A DNA stretch of 64,000 nucleotides from an uncultured Ectothiorhodospiraceae bacterium (GTDB taxonomy: Bacteria; Pseudomonadota; Gammaproteobacteria; UBA9214). Numbering within the stretch: position 1 is the stretch's first letter; every line of letters begins with the position of its first letter. The stretch is taken from positions 82,523 through 146,522 of the forward strand of contig CAMYMI010000020.1 in NCBI GenBank assembly GCA_947259415.1, in the 5' to 3' direction. A program made the translations under genes and the position numbers. The notes beneath the pieces are model-generated. The model was not told the origin of the DNA. It saw only the letters and a list, made by a program, of their open reading frames with translations, and ran no database searches. This document shows, piece by piece, positions 46,159 to 56,108 of the stretch.

Positions 46159-46252
46159 CGAGTATTGAAGTGTTAGCTAAGCCGGATCAATAATTCGTGC
46201 TTAATATTGAAAGTTATCGTTTCTACCTACTACAGGATTTCAGTACCTTGAT

Positions 46253-47443
46253 ATGAAAAATAAAAAAAAAGTTCTTTTCCTCATTGAGGATATATCTTTT
46301 ACGTTTGATAATCGTGTTATTCGCGAAACACAGGCACTTATAGATGATGGGTGGGATGTGACGGTCATATGTCCAAAAGACCCAGTTGATCCTTTCTATC
46401 GTCGTGCTAGTGAACATTTAAGGGTATATTTTTACCCGAAACAGGACGCATGTTCTGCCATTGGGCATATATTCGAACACACCATCACTATACTGGCAGT
46501 AACGTTTCTGTCATGGTTCGTTTTTATACGACACGGTTTTCGTGTTATTCACGCATGTAACCCCATGGATATTTTCTGGATTCCTTCCTTACCATTCAAA
46601 CTGCTTGGAGTCCGGTATATTTTCGATCATCACGATTTAAGCCCTGAGCTTTATTTGTGCCGCGGAGAAGGTTCCAATAAGTCGTTATTTTTCTGGATAC
46701 TTTCCTGGCTTGAAAGGATGTCGTTCAGGCATGCAAATGTCGTTATCTCAACAAATGAGTCCTATAAGAATATTGCACATGAGCGTGGCGGGAAACAGCC
46801 TGACGAAGTATTCGTTGTGCGTAATGGTCCTAATCTTGACAAGTTTAAACAGGTTCCTCCCAATGAAGGCTTGAAAAAAAAGGGGGAAATTCTGGTTGGC
46901 TATCTGGGTAATATGAATCCCCAGGACGGCGTGGACTACTTGCTGCAAGCAGCTGATTTAATTATCACCAAAAGACTAATAAAGAATGTAAAGTTTGTTT
47001 TTGTAGGAGGAGGGTCATATCAGGCTACATTAGCAAAGATGAGTATCGATATGGGGCTTGTGAATTATGTAACTTTTACCGGCCGAGTGCCTGATGACGA
47101 AATGCTGTCGACCCTGTGTGCCTGTGATATTTGTGTACAGCCAGATCCGAAGAACCCACTAAACGATAAATCGACGATGAATAAGGTGATGGAATATATG
47201 GCACTGGAAAAGCCAGTGGTTGCCTTCGATCTCACTGAAACACGTGTTTCATGCGATAATTCCGCACTCTATGCAGAACCAAATAGTGTTTCTGATCTGG
47301 CTGATAAGATTCTTGAACTGACATACAATCCGGAGCTGCGTATGCGTATGGGTCAGGATGGCCGCAAAAGGGTAGAAGAAAAGCTTGCTTGGCCTTTTTC
47401 TGTTCCGAAGCTGCTGGCTGCCTACGAGCGGGCTATACATTAA
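46253..47443 (+). CDS. Glycosyltransferase family 4 protein
   Basis: A GT-B enzyme of 396 residues. KKKVLFLIEDISFTFDNRVI, VTVICPKD and YIFDHHDLSPELYL mark the acceptor domain. LVGYLGNMNPQDGVDYLLQA, FVGGGSYQATLAKM and the donor-site block ICVQPDPKNPLNDKSTMNKV then VMEYMALEKPVVAFDL are typical of GT4. It is a close relative of the truncated gene at 59917-60106. It is transcribed with the formyltransferase-like gene 22 bases downstream. Confidence 0.9.
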   Translation: MKNKKKVLFLIEDISFTFDNRVIRETQALIDDGWDVTVICPKDPVDPFYRRASEHLRVYFYPKQDACSAIGHIFEHTITILAVTFLSWFVFIRHGFRVIHACNPMDIFWIPSLPFKLLGVRYIFDHHDLSPELYLCRGEGSNKSLFFWILSWLERMSFRHANVVISTNESYKNIAHERGGKQPDEVFVVRNGPNLDKFKQVPPNEGLKKKGEILVGYLGNMNPQDGVDYLLQAADLIITKRLIKNVKFVFVGGGSYQATLAKMSIDMGLVNYVTFTGRVPDDEMLSTLCACDICVQPDPKNPLNDKSTMNKVMEYMALEKPVVAFDLTETRVSCDNSALYAEPNSVSDLADKILELTYNPELRMRMGQDGRKRVEEKLAWPFSVPKLLAAYERAIH

Positions 47444-47465
47444 AATACACAAACGACTAAAGCCC

Positions 47466-48248
47466 ATGCGAATTATTATTCTCAGTCAGGATGATAATCT
47501 ATATTTACCAGCCTCTTTTGCTACTGTATGCACGGCGCTTGGTGACAAAATTGTAGCTATCGCAGTTTCACCGGCCATGAGTACCCATGGTGGCCCGTTA
47601 AAGGGATTTGTTCGTAATGCGCGACTGTTTGGTCTGAAAGGCACAGTAATCATAGGGTGTCGCGTACTTTGGAGAAAAGCGATGGCGCATCTTGTTAAGA
47701 CTAACAAAAATGGACCATTTTACTCGCTTCGGGCAGTAGCTGACGCATTTTCAATTCCATATCGCTATGTACCGAAAATCAACAGTACAGATTTCAAGTC
47801 TTTGCTACAAAAGTATCAACCTGAACTACTGATTTCTATCAGTTGTCCTCAAGTAATCGGCAAGGCAATCCGAGATCGTCTCCCCAAAGGATGTATTAAT
47901 GTGCATAGTGCGCCATTACCGCGTTATCGTGGTCTGATGCCGACATTCTGGGTGCTTCGGAATGGTGAAAAAAAAACAGCAACAACGGTTCATGATCTGG
48001 AAGCCAAACTGGATGACGGCGACATAATCCTGCAGCGAGAGATTGAAATAACTGATAGCGATACTTGGGATTCACTGGTACGTAAAACCAAAGCAGCTGG
48101 TGCTGAAATTCTGATTGAGGCTGTGGAGCAAATTGAATCAGGTACAGTACAGCGCAAGCCAAACCTTGAGGAAAACGCCACGTATTTTTCGTTCCCAACT
48201 GCCGAGGACCGCAAGCTATTTTTTAGAAGTGGACGGAAGTATTTTTAA
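47466..48248 (+). CDS. Formyltransferase-family protein (sugar N-formyltransferase-like)
   Basis: A protein of 260 residues with the N-terminal formyltransferase Rossmann fold. The catalytic triad is intact: Asn and His in INVHSAPLPRYRG (about residues 140-152) and Asp in LEAKLDDGDIILQREI. This motif set is shared by methionyl-tRNA formyltransferase, ArnA and sugar N-formyltransferases. It lacks the C-terminal tRNA-binding domain of Fmt. In this setting it may formylate an amino-sugar of the exopolysaccharide with N10-formyl-tetrahydrofolate. The ATG at 47466 is chosen; the longer upstream frame overlaps the preceding gene. Confidence 0.82.
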   Translation: MRIIILSQDDNLYLPASFATVCTALGDKIVAIAVSPAMSTHGGPLKGFVRNARLFGLKGTVIIGCRVLWRKAMAHLVKTNKNGPFYSLRAVADAFSIPYRYVPKINSTDFKSLLQKYQPELLISISCPQVIGKAIRDRLPKGCINVHSAPLPRYRGLMPTFWVLRNGEKKTATTVHDLEAKLDDGDIILQREIEITDSDTWDSLVRKTKAAGAEILIEAVEQIESGTVQRKPNLEENATYFSFPTAEDRKLFFRSGRKYF

Positions 48249-48256
48249 AAACGGCT

Positions 48257-49105
48257 TTAGAGGCTTATTCTTCTTGCCGCCTGCCAGTTTACCAACGAAT
48301 CAGCATCTTTGAGATCTGTAAACTCAAAATCACAGATCAGCCTGTCTAGTTTTCTAAACGCCCCTTTTAACCCATAGTAAGACTTTAGTTTTCTCAGCGC
48401 CGACAGGTTCTTTATTACAGGCTGATCTGCGTCGAAATCTCTGGGATGGAAGTAGGTCATGACATAACCGGAATCCTGCATCATTATTTTTATCAACCAG
48501 TATGGAAGTAGCCTGAAATATCCACCGCCTGAAAAAATAAGATGTTTACCTAAAATATTGTACAAGTTAATAGGAAATTCCTTTATTTCCAGACCATTTC
48601 TACAGACTATCGCAGGCTCCGCCTGGCCAAACTCGTGAAAACCACCATGTGCTCTTCTAGCAGGAAAAATAGAACAGTCAATCTTGATGCCGTTTTCAAT
48701 CAATATATCAAATACCCAACGATTCTCGCTTATTAGCGAGAACCCGGGGGCTCGGTAACTCGTAATTTTCTTACCTGTTATAGCCTCAATTGAGTTGATC
48801 GAGTCTATAAGATCATGCCTGAATTCATCCCGTTTTTGTTCATAGGCAAGTTGATGTATGTCTGAGTGCGTTGCTATTTCATAACCGGAATTATGAATAG
48901 CTTTTATTACATGAGGAAACTTTCGTGCTATCCAACCCAGGCAAAAAAAAGTAGCATTTTGATTATTCTTGTCGAGAAGAGATAAAATTCTGTCCATGTT
49001 GGCATCAAGTCTACAAGCATAATTAGACCACTCTCTTTCGCCTTTTGTTGAGTCATTATCAAGTATGTGAAACCACTCTTCTATATCAAATGTCAGAATA
49101 TTCAT
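48257..49105 (-). CDS. Polysaccharide deacetylase (NodB-fold, XrtA/PEP-CTERM-locus type)
   Basis: A 282-residue protein of carbohydrate esterase family 4. It begins [12 protein letters not shown] (the D of the first NodB motif), then [19 protein letters not shown] (the H-S-x-x-H metal site), SYRAPGFSL (substrate groove) and FHPRDFD (a late motif). No signal peptide is seen, so it acts on cytoplasmic or membrane-bound precursors. The short DUF3473-like tail region ([14 protein letters not shown]) is characteristic of deacetylases in exosortase-linked polysaccharide loci. It would remove N-acetyl groups. It runs opposite to the formyltransferase gene, which could act on the freed amine. Confidence 0.85.
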   Translation of the reverse strand: MNILTFDIEEWFHILDNDSTKGEREWSNYACRLDANMDRILSLLDKNNQNATFFCLGWIARKFPHVIKAIHNSGYEIATHSDIHQLAYEQKRDEFRHDLIDSINSIEAITGKKITSYRAPGFSLISENRWVFDILIENGIKIDCSIFPARRAHGGFHEFGQAEPAIVCRNGLEIKEFPINLYNILGKHLIFSGGGYFRLLPYWLIKIMMQDSGYVMTYFHPRDFDADQPVIKNLSALRKLKSYYGLKGAFRKLDRLICDFEFTDLKDADSLVNWQAARRISL

Positions 49106-49204
49106 AAAAGATACTTCTCTTGTAATTAGGATCTTTAGTGTTTATATGTGGCTAGTGATGTTGGCTGGCTGTGCTCTATGCTTGGTTGTGAGTATAGAAA
49201 GATT

Positions 49205-49250
49205 AAAAGCCTATTTCCTTAAAGTCCACGGCTATTGACAAGTCGTTCAT
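49205..49250 (-). CDS. Possible short ORF sharing SIAVDF motif
   Basis: A frame reading MNDLSIAVDFKEIGF then stop. The SIAVDF-x-x-x-G-F string recurs in the frame at 38854-39012. Nothing else supports expression. It is probably a decayed leftover. Confidence 0.15.
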
Positions 49251-49312
49251 CTCGATTTATATCTAGTTCTATCTATCCAAAATAATCCAGTCAATTGTTG
49301 AAATGACGAACT

Positions 49313-49407
49313 CCCCCCTACAAGTAAACAAGACTCATTGAGAGTTTCATCATATTACCAGTCACCTGTGCTTTTAACGCAGCTGGTGGTGTACAGCTCA
49401 GTGAACT
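49313..49407 (-). mobile_element. Relic end of an IS3-family element related to the adjacent copy
   Basis: The stretch agactcattgagagtttcat, then cacctgtgcttttaacgcag, then gtacagctcagtgaac aligns with the left end of the adjacent element (cagtctgattgagagtgttt, cacttgtgcttcggacacag, gtataactcagcgaac). It ends exactly where the next IS begins, so the second element appears to have inserted into the end of this older one. Confidence 0.65.
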
Positions 49408-50612
49408 TGACCTTTCCCCTTCAGGTAACCCAGTCTGATTGAGAGTGTTTTCATAGTATCAAGCCACTTGTGCTTCGGACACAGCAGGTGGCGTATAACT
49501 CAGCGAACCGTGCGGCCGGATGGTATTGTAGTGATTGCGCCAATTTTCGATGATTCGCCTGGCATCGGCCAGGTCCCGGAACCATTGCTGGTTCAAGCAG
49601 CCATCCCGGAACTGGCCATTGAATGATTCTACGAGGGCATTCTGGGTCGGCTTGCCTGGCTGAATGAAATGCAACTTCACGCTCGATTCCTGACTCCAGA
49701 AGAACATCGCCTAACTGGTCATCTCTGGACCGTTATCGAGAACCAACGTCCGGGGCAGACCGCGTGTACCCTTTAGTTGCTCCAGATAGCGCGCTATCCG
49801 TGCGCCCGAGATGGTCAGGTCCATCAGCTGCCTGACACAGACCCAGGAGTAGTCATCCATAATGTTCAGGATCCGGATACGTCGGCCATCCGCAAGCTGA
49901 TCGTGGACGAAATCCAGCGACCAACGCTCGTTCGGTCGGGTGGGTACGGTCATCGGCATCCGGAGCCGTACCAACTTCTTGCGGCGCTTGGTTCGCACCT
50001 GCATCTCCAGCTCGGTATACAGGTGATAGGTGCGCTTGCGGTTAACCACCCGGCCTTCGGCCCGCAGTAGCCCGTGCAGCATCAGATAATCGTAACGTGG
50101 ATACTGCTGACCTAGTATCTTGAGACGCGCAATCAGCTCGACATCCCGCTGCGGTCTCAGCGGCTTGCAGCGTACCGCCTCGCGACTGATCTGGATTAAC
50201 CGGCAGGCCCGGCGCTGGCTGATGCGGTGGCGTTACTGGACGTAGCCGACCAGCCATTTACGTGTGGCCGGCTTCACCACTTTTTCCCAGCACATCCTTG
50301 AGTATGGCCTTGTCCGGCTCCGCCTCAGCCAGTAGCTTATTGAGCCGGCTGCTCCCCGTCTCCAGCGCCCGCAATCGCTTGTCTCCGAGACTTCCAGGCT
50401 GCCGTACTTCGACTTTCAGCGATAGAAGCTCTGTTCAGAAATGCCGTGTTCTCGAACCAAATCAACCACTTTGGCGCCAGCCTCATGTGCTTTGAGAATG
50501 CTGATGATCTGCTCTTCGGTGTAACGCTTGCCCTTCATATCGAAACCTCCCTGCAGTCAATTTAACGAAAAATCTCTCAATTGTCTTGGCTACCCTGGCG
50601 GGGGAAAGGTCA
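49408..50612 (-). mobile_element. Inactivated IS3-family element
   Basis: The ends form long imperfect inverted repeats: left tgacctttccccttcaggta, right (inverted) tgacctttcccccgccaggg, each continuing to a ttgagag-type block. The total length of about 1205 bp fits IS3. It encodes a damaged orfA/orfB transposase on the minus strand. Confidence 0.85.
49459..50538 (-). pseudogene. IS3-family transposase orfA/orfB, disrupted
   Basis: From 50538 the minus strand reads MKGKRYTEEQIISILKAHEA, then GISEQSFYR and a stop (TGA where Trp is expected), with a later frame shift. OrfB then has an in-frame stop in GYVQ-stop-RHRI, continues with the DDE catalytic core (RWSLDFVHDQLADGRRIRIL, LVLDNGPEMTS), meets an amber stop at about 49710, and resumes with the final Glu region (PTQNALVESFNGQFRDGCLN). 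At least four lesions make it non-functional. Confidence 0.85.
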
Positions 50613-51195
50613 CAGGCACCGACCGTATTCGCTAAACAGGTATCCCTAGATATGATTAAGTTCCTCGTATCAGACGCGGTACTGATTCAAGGGTACGGTT
50701 AATTGGTCAGAAGAAAGTGCCGGAAAATTTAACAAGTCCAGTGTTGCTTGTTTTCGCGGTTGCCTGCTGAATTTCAGCATGAACCTATGTCACAATTATT
50801 AACTTGAAAACAAATAGTTATACTTGCCTAATACTGTAAGAGGCAGGTATCAGTCGTCCCTGCTGGATTAATGGGCACTGCCTTGACAAGTAATTGACGG
50901 AAAGAAAGACTATTTTCGCTTAAGAACAATTAGTTATGGTGTTAACCATGGATGGCTGGTAGAGTACCGGCGCATTAAGGGTGTGATACTTAAGGACAAT
51001 AGACCACTGATGTGTGAATACATATCCTATTTATGATCAAGTGGCCTCATAATTTGCATCGATAACATCTATTTTAACTATATGATAAATATACAGTTAT
51101 TTATAGAAGGAATACGGCATGTCGTCTTGGTCCACATCACAGATGTAACTATTGCCCATAACCCTAAGGATCTGAATGAATACGGTGATGAATAG
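50613..51195. other. AT-rich intergenic region with no recognised gene
   Basis: About 580 bases, AT-rich, with only short frames. It may include further decayed continuation of the older IS3 copy near its start, but the match there is weak. No promoter can be assigned with confidence. Confidence 0.45.
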
Positions 51196-51321
51196 ATGGA
51201 AATCGGAACCATGTTTGCGGATGCTCAGCACATCCCGGATGTTCTCAAAGACGGTAGCGAAATTAATTACTCTCAACTTAAATTCCAGCGAGTGCCATGT
51301 CAGGAGTATGAAAGCGCATGA
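51196..51321 (+). CDS. Possible small hypothetical protein coupled to the lipoprotein gene
   Basis: A 41-residue frame (MEIGTMFADAQHIPDVLKDG...) whose stop overlaps the start of the next gene as ATGA. That coupling pattern is what makes it worth listing. No family is recognised. Confidence 0.3.
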   Translation: MEIGTMFADAQHIPDVLKDGSEINYSQLKFQRVPCQEYESA

Positions 51322-54287
51322 AGATCATCAGCACATTTAAAATGAATGGTATGAAACACTACAGCAATCTATTTGGTGTGTTCTTTCTTGCAAGCATCCT
51401 GACAGCCTGTGGTGGTGGTAGTTCAGCACCTGCACCCACACCTAATAATCCGCCGGTGGGTCTACCGAGCATCATTGGTACGGCGCAGGAAGATCAGACC
51501 CTGACCGCCGACACTTCCGGTATTACAGATGATGACGGGCTTGGTACCTTCAGTTACCAATGGTTACGCGACGGTGTCGCCATCGGTGGTGCAACGGGCA
51601 ACACCTACATTACGAGCGATGCAGATGTCGCTACCACCATCACGGTCAGCGCCAGCTATACCGATGGTCAGGGCACGAACGAGAGTGTGACAAGTGCCGG
51701 TGTAGGACCGATCACGAATGTCAATGATGCGCCGGTGGGTGCGCTGACCATCACCGGTGTGGCGACCGAAGACCAGATCCTGACTGCCGATCCCTCCGGC
51801 ATCACAGATGATGACGGTCTAGGCGCCTTCAGTTACCAATGGCTACGTGACGGGGCCAGCGTCGGTGGCGTCACAGGCAGCACCTATGTCCTGGGCGATG
51901 CCGATGTGGGCACCCAGATCAGTGTCCAGGTGAGTTACACAGACGGACAGGGCACGGCGGAAGGCCCACTCACCAGCGCGCAGACAGGGCCCGTGGCGAA
52001 TGTCAATGATGTGCCAGTGGGTGTACCCACGATCACCGGTATCGCAACCGAAGGTCAGACATTAACCGCCGACACCTCCGGTATCACGGATGATGACGGT
52101 CTCGGTGCCTTCAGTTACCAATGGTTGCGCGACGGGGCCACCATTGGTGGTGCCACATCCAGCACATATGACCTGGGTGCTGCCGATGTCGACACCCAGA
52201 TCAGCGTCCAGGTGAGTTACACAGATGGTCAGGGCACGGGTGAAGGTCCGCTTACCAGTGCCCAGACGGTGGCAGTGACCACAAATATTGCATCACTAGC
52301 CGAAACCACTTGTTCCTCCGATACACCAGCCACCGGTCAGACGTGTGATAAAGCTATCGATGGGATGGCTGACGGGGCGCCGGCCAATCCCGCAAATGAA
52401 TGGGTGAGTGCGGGCGAAGGCACAGGGGCAATGCTCAAACTCACCTGGGACCAGTGTTATCCGGTCACCCGGATTAGTCTCTACGACCGGCCCAATCCCG
52501 ATGACCAGATCACGGATGCGCGCATCACCTTCGGTGACGGCAGTTCAATCGCTGTCGGCAGCCTGCCCAATGACGGCAGTGCGTTTGACATCAGCGGCCC
52601 CGCGGCCTGCATTGACAGTCTTTCTCTCGAGGTCACGGCGGTTTCCGGGACCACCACCGATGTCGGGCTGGCCGAGATTGAGGTCTTCGGTTCACCGGCC
52701 GGCGCCCAGACACCGCTGTTTGTCGAGCGGTTCAGTGATGGCGACAGTGTCGGTTGGGATGTATTGGATGAAGGCCCCAACAGTGTCCCGGGGGTATGGT
52801 CCGTGATCAATAACGCCTATGTCGAGAACAGCGGCTCCCTGCGGGGTGATGGTATCGGGATCTACGGTCAGACGCCGGATGGGTTCGAGATCGGGACCTA
52901 CAGCTGGCTCAGCGACCTCGGCGTGCCGGCCTTCGGTGCCATGGACCTGCGGCTGAGGGTCCGCTCAGACACGGCGGTCTTTTCGGGCACTGACCTCCAT
53001 TCCCCTGGCGTGGTGGGTGTGATGTTTGCCATTCAGGAGGCGGATAACAACTTCTACTATCGCTTCTCGATGAGCAAGCGCGAGGGCTATCGCAAGCTGG
53101 AGCAGAAGGTGGGTGGGAATTCCTTCAATGAGTTGACCACCAGTCCGCAGAGCTACACGCCGGATGAATGGATGACCCTGAGGATCGTCCACCAGAACGG
53201 CGCCATCGTTGTCTTCCTGGACGGCGAGCAGGTGGCGGCCAGTGACGAACCCAGTTTCGCCGGGGGCAGGATCGGGATCTGGACGAGCCAGAACTACGCT
53301 GCCACCTTTGACGATATCGTGGTCTACGATCCGCCCGCTGAACCAGTTATTGGCATCGCCCCGGTGATAGGTGGCCCCGCCTCGCCGGGTGAATACCTGG
53401 TCAAAACGGACGGGGCGATCGATGTGGCCGCGGTGGTGAACGATACCGCCTTGATCGGTGGGGTTGAATTTGTTGCCGACGAAGGGACGCCTGACGAGGT
53501 TGTACGGCCGGGTGTATTGGTCAGCAATCCCCCGTTCACGCCCTATTATTCAGCGAGTTTTGATCCATATGCTGTGCCCGGCAACCATGAAATCACGGCC
53601 TATGCCCTGGATAGCGCGAGCGATACGGTCAGTCAGGTCGGCGTACTGGGCCGCAACCTGGTTATCTTCGGCGACAGCATTTCCGATGGTGCCCTTGATA
53701 ACCTCCCGGCTGACGACGTCTCCGCGGACCTGCGCAATACCAGTGGCGGTTATGCGACGGTGCTGAATGATGCGATTGCCGCGGCGTTCCCCATAGAACC
53801 CGTGACCGTGATCGATGAGGCGACACTGCTGGATAAAATCGGGGATGGAGTCAGTAAGATTGCCACCGTGTTGGCGCGCAATCCCCAGGCGCAGGCCTTG
53901 CTGGTCATGTTTGGCACCAATGACGCCGGTGTTTCCACCCCGGCGGCCTTCAGGGCGGGCATGGAGACGATTGTGAATGCCGCTATCGCGGCCGGTGTGA
54001 AGGTGTTTATCGCCAAGCCGCCACCCCTGGGCCCTCTCTTCGCAGCAAATAACCCAGATATTGAGCTTTTCAACACCGAAATTGATGATTTGATCGCTGA
54101 TTATGGGGTGAGCAATCCGGGACAGGTATTTGCGGGACCGGATTTCTATGCTGGATCCGATGAGGTACCCGCCGCTGCCCCCATACCGCTCATTGACGAT
54201 ATACATCCAACAGGTGATGGATATGCCACGATGGGGAATCGGTGGAGTCAGATCATCATCGATAAGATTACTCAAGGGGATCTGTAA
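51318..54287 (+). CDS. Modular lipoprotein with Ig-like repeats and C-terminal SGNH/GDSL hydrolase
   Basis: A secreted protein of 989 residues. A lipoprotein signal ends in lipobox L-T-A-C (FFLASILTACGGGSS). Three tandem Ig-like repeats of about 93 residues follow (about residues 50-325), each with SGITDDDGLGxFSYQWLRDG and SASYTDGQGT/VQVSYTDGQG. Next come a Cys-containing discoidin-like segment (about 330-460), a LamG/concanavalin-like domain (about 465-675), an Ig-like linker, and an SGNH hydrolase (about 780-989) with VIFGDSISDGALDN (nucleophile Ser), LLVMFGTNDAG (Asn block) and DDIHPTGDGY (Asp-His). It is likely a cell-surface esterase that deacetylates or trims exopolysaccharide. GC content is high compared with the flanking sequence. 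Confidence 0.85.
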   Translation: MKIISTFKMNGMKHYSNLFGVFFLASILTACGGGSSAPAPTPNNPPVGLPSIIGTAQEDQTLTADTSGITDDDGLGTFSYQWLRDGVAIGGATGNTYITSDADVATTITVSASYTDGQGTNESVTSAGVGPITNVNDAPVGALTITGVATEDQILTADPSGITDDDGLGAFSYQWLRDGASVGGVTGSTYVLGDADVGTQISVQVSYTDGQGTAEGPLTSAQTGPVANVNDVPVGVPTITGIATEGQTLTADTSGITDDDGLGAFSYQWLRDGATIGGATSSTYDLGAADVDTQISVQVSYTDGQGTGEGPLTSAQTVAVTTNIASLAETTCSSDTPATGQTCDKAIDGMADGAPANPANEWVSAGEGTGAMLKLTWDQCYPVTRISLYDRPNPDDQITDARITFGDGSSIAVGSLPNDGSAFDISGPAACIDSLSLEVTAVSGTTTDVGLAEIEVFGSPAGAQTPLFVERFSDGDSVGWDVLDEGPNSVPGVWSVINNAYVENSGSLRGDGIGIYGQTPDGFEIGTYSWLSDLGVPAFGAMDLRLRVRSDTAVFSGTDLHSPGVVGVMFAIQEADNNFYYRFSMSKREGYRKLEQKVGGNSFNELTTSPQSYTPDEWMTLRIVHQNGAIVVFLDGEQVAASDEPSFAGGRIGIWTSQNYAATFDDIVVYDPPAEPVIGIAPVIGGPASPGEYLVKTDGAIDVAAVVNDTALIGGVEFVADEGTPDEVVRPGVLVSNPPFTPYYSASFDPYAVPGNHEITAYALDSASDTVSQVGVLGRNLVIFGDSISDGALDNLPADDVSADLRNTSGGYATVLNDAIAAAFPIEPVTVIDEATLLDKIGDGVSKIATVLARNPQAQALLVMFGTNDAGVSTPAAFRAGMETIVNAAIAAGVKVFIAKPPPLGPLFAANNPDIELFNTEIDDLIADYGVSNPGQVFAGPDFYAGSDEVPAAAPIPLIDDIHPTGDGYATMGNRWSQIIIDKITQGDL

Positions 54288-54398
54288 TATTTGCTGTGTT
54301 TTTAGTAATGCAACCAGAAAATCGCACCTGTACCGCTGATACTCGATTGCCAGTAGACCTCGATTCAGAGGTAAATTGAGGCAATCAAGATGATGCCC

Positions 54399-54414
54399 TG
54401 GCCCTCTTCATGCG
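54399..54414 (+). promoter_or_regulatory. Weak candidate sigma-54 promoter before the EpsL-like gene
   Basis: TGGCCCTCTTCATGCG keeps the GG and GC exactly 10 bases apart and the TGGC core, 56-71 bases upstream of the ATG at 54470. The -12 element is imperfect, so this is suggestive only. Confidence 0.25.
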
Positions 54415-54469
54415 TAGGTGACTGAAGAGGCTTTAATTGTGATGCCGCAAAGATGAGGAACCAGTTCCC

Positions 54470-55651
54470 ATGAAAAATCGAGCGCAACGAAATCTCAATA
54501 GCGTGTTTTTTTGTCTTGCAGTGACGCTGTCGAGCAGCGCATCCCATGCCGCGCTGGAATCATTTACACCCTACGTTGCCCTTGGCGCGAATCATGATTC
54601 AAATGTGTTTCGCACCAGTGTTAACGAAGAAGACGATACCGTATTGCACCTGGGTGCCGGTTTCTCCTCCGACCTAAAACTGAGCCGTCAACACCTGTTG
54701 CTGGATGTGGCTTTGGACAGGGCGGAATATGACAACTTCAGTGAACTCGATCATACCCGGGCTGATGCACGGGCCGGCTGGGCATGGCAACTGGGTAATC
54801 TCTGGAGCGGCGAGCTTAATTACAGATACAAGGATGAGCTGAGTTCATTCGACGAACTTTTTGTGCGCCTGAAAGATATGCGCACCGAAAACAGCCTTAC
54901 GCTGGATGCAGGTTATCAGATTCACCCTGACTGGCGGCTGGTGGGTGCACTGGGCCTTTCCGATGTTGAGTATGATCGCCGCGGATTTCTGGATCGCGAC
55001 AGTGATGATGTCATGCTAGAGGTGCAATACAGAAACACCCGCAACACCCGGGTCGGGGTGCGTGCCCGTTACAGTGACCATGATCTGCAAAATCTGGAGG
55101 ACATCGGTGGGACGTTAATCGACAATGATTACGAGGAGGTGGAACTCAGTGGGGTGTTCTACTACGAGGTATCGGGTAAATCCGCGCTTGAGGCGCGTCT
55201 CGGTTACCTCGACCTGGACGCACAGCGGGATGAACAGGATTTCGATGGTGTCAGTGGCAGGCTTATTTACCACGGCGTCTTGACTGGTAAGACCAGCGTA
55301 GACGTTTCTGTCTGGCGTGAATCCTCGACACTGTATGACGAAATCACCAGCTACGTGATCTCCAAGGGCGTCAGCATACAGCCGGTCTGGTCAGCGACTT
55401 CCAAGATCAGTCTGCAAGGCGAGATATCCTACACCAATGATGACTTCAAGGGCCGCGATGATATCGTGGTTCCCCTGGGTGGGGAATCCCGGGATGACGA
55501 TACCTGGTTGTACGCCATCAGCGCTAGCTGGGACCCCCGCCGGTTCCTGCGTGTATCGTTGGGTTATACGCGAGAGGAACGCGACTCCAGTATCGCAATA
55601 CGTGACTACGATGATGACAGGATAGACGCCCGGCTACGGTTCACTTTTTAA
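54470..55651 (+). CDS. EpsL-like outer-membrane beta-barrel protein
   Basis: A 393-residue protein with an N-terminal signal peptide ending SSSASHA-A (about residue 28). The rest is built of alternating amphipathic strands with aromatic girdles (for example TPYVALGANHDSNVF and LHLGAGFSSDLKLSRQHLLL) and ends in RLRFTF, a C-terminal aromatic as needed for BAM-mediated insertion. This matches the EpsL-type barrels of exosortase-linked and other exopolysaccharide loci, which probably export the polymer. It may be expressed from a sigma-54-like promoter. It follows the lipoprotein gene. Confidence 0.82.
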   Translation: MKNRAQRNLNSVFFCLAVTLSSSASHAALESFTPYVALGANHDSNVFRTSVNEEDDTVLHLGAGFSSDLKLSRQHLLLDVALDRAEYDNFSELDHTRADARAGWAWQLGNLWSGELNYRYKDELSSFDELFVRLKDMRTENSLTLDAGYQIHPDWRLVGALGLSDVEYDRRGFLDRDSDDVMLEVQYRNTRNTRVGVRARYSDHDLQNLEDIGGTLIDNDYEEVELSGVFYYEVSGKSALEARLGYLDLDAQRDEQDFDGVSGRLIYHGVLTGKTSVDVSVWRESSTLYDEITSYVISKGVSIQPVWSATSKISLQGEISYTNDDFKGRDDIVVPLGGESRDDDTWLYAISASWDPRRFLRVSLGYTREERDSSIAIRDYDDDRIDARLRFTF

Positions 55652-56108
55652 CCCCGGCGTCTGCTGCCGAGTGAAAGCTCTTTATTATTACCCGGCATAT
55701 TATTTCACCATGATGGTCGTACATATATGTGTGGCTTCTTCGGTCCGCTCTATAAACTTGTCGTCGGATCAGAGAATTTTCTGTTATATATAGTCCTCAT
55801 GGTAGATGTGGCGGCCGATGTTGGTTCATTAAGTTCTGAATAAACAAGCATTGATTATTATTGCTGGCCGTCAGAAAAATCATATAGTTCCTCATTCAGA
55901 TGAAACACCTGCCCTCAGTTAACTGCTGTCCTCGAGATCAGCTCGGTAGCAACTTTATAGACACTTTCCTGAAAATGAAATGTAACTTAAATTTTGATAA
56001 ATGGCTCATCTGCGCAGGAATGCACTAAGTGCGTGAAATAAAATAAATACTAATTACTAAGTAATCGTAAGGTATCTATAATCTACGTAAAATAAAGGAA
56101 GCTTAGAT
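55652..56108. other. AT-rich intergenic region
   Basis: About 457 bases with no supported gene. A good ribosome site (aaaggaag) lies at its end in front of the FkbM gene. Promoter elements are likely within the AT-rich last 100 bases but cannot be picked out. Confidence 0.5.

Noticed and set aside
53550..54275. A 241-residue ORF opposite the SGNH hydrolase
   Set aside because: It lies fully antisense to the well-supported hydrolase domain and shows no motif.
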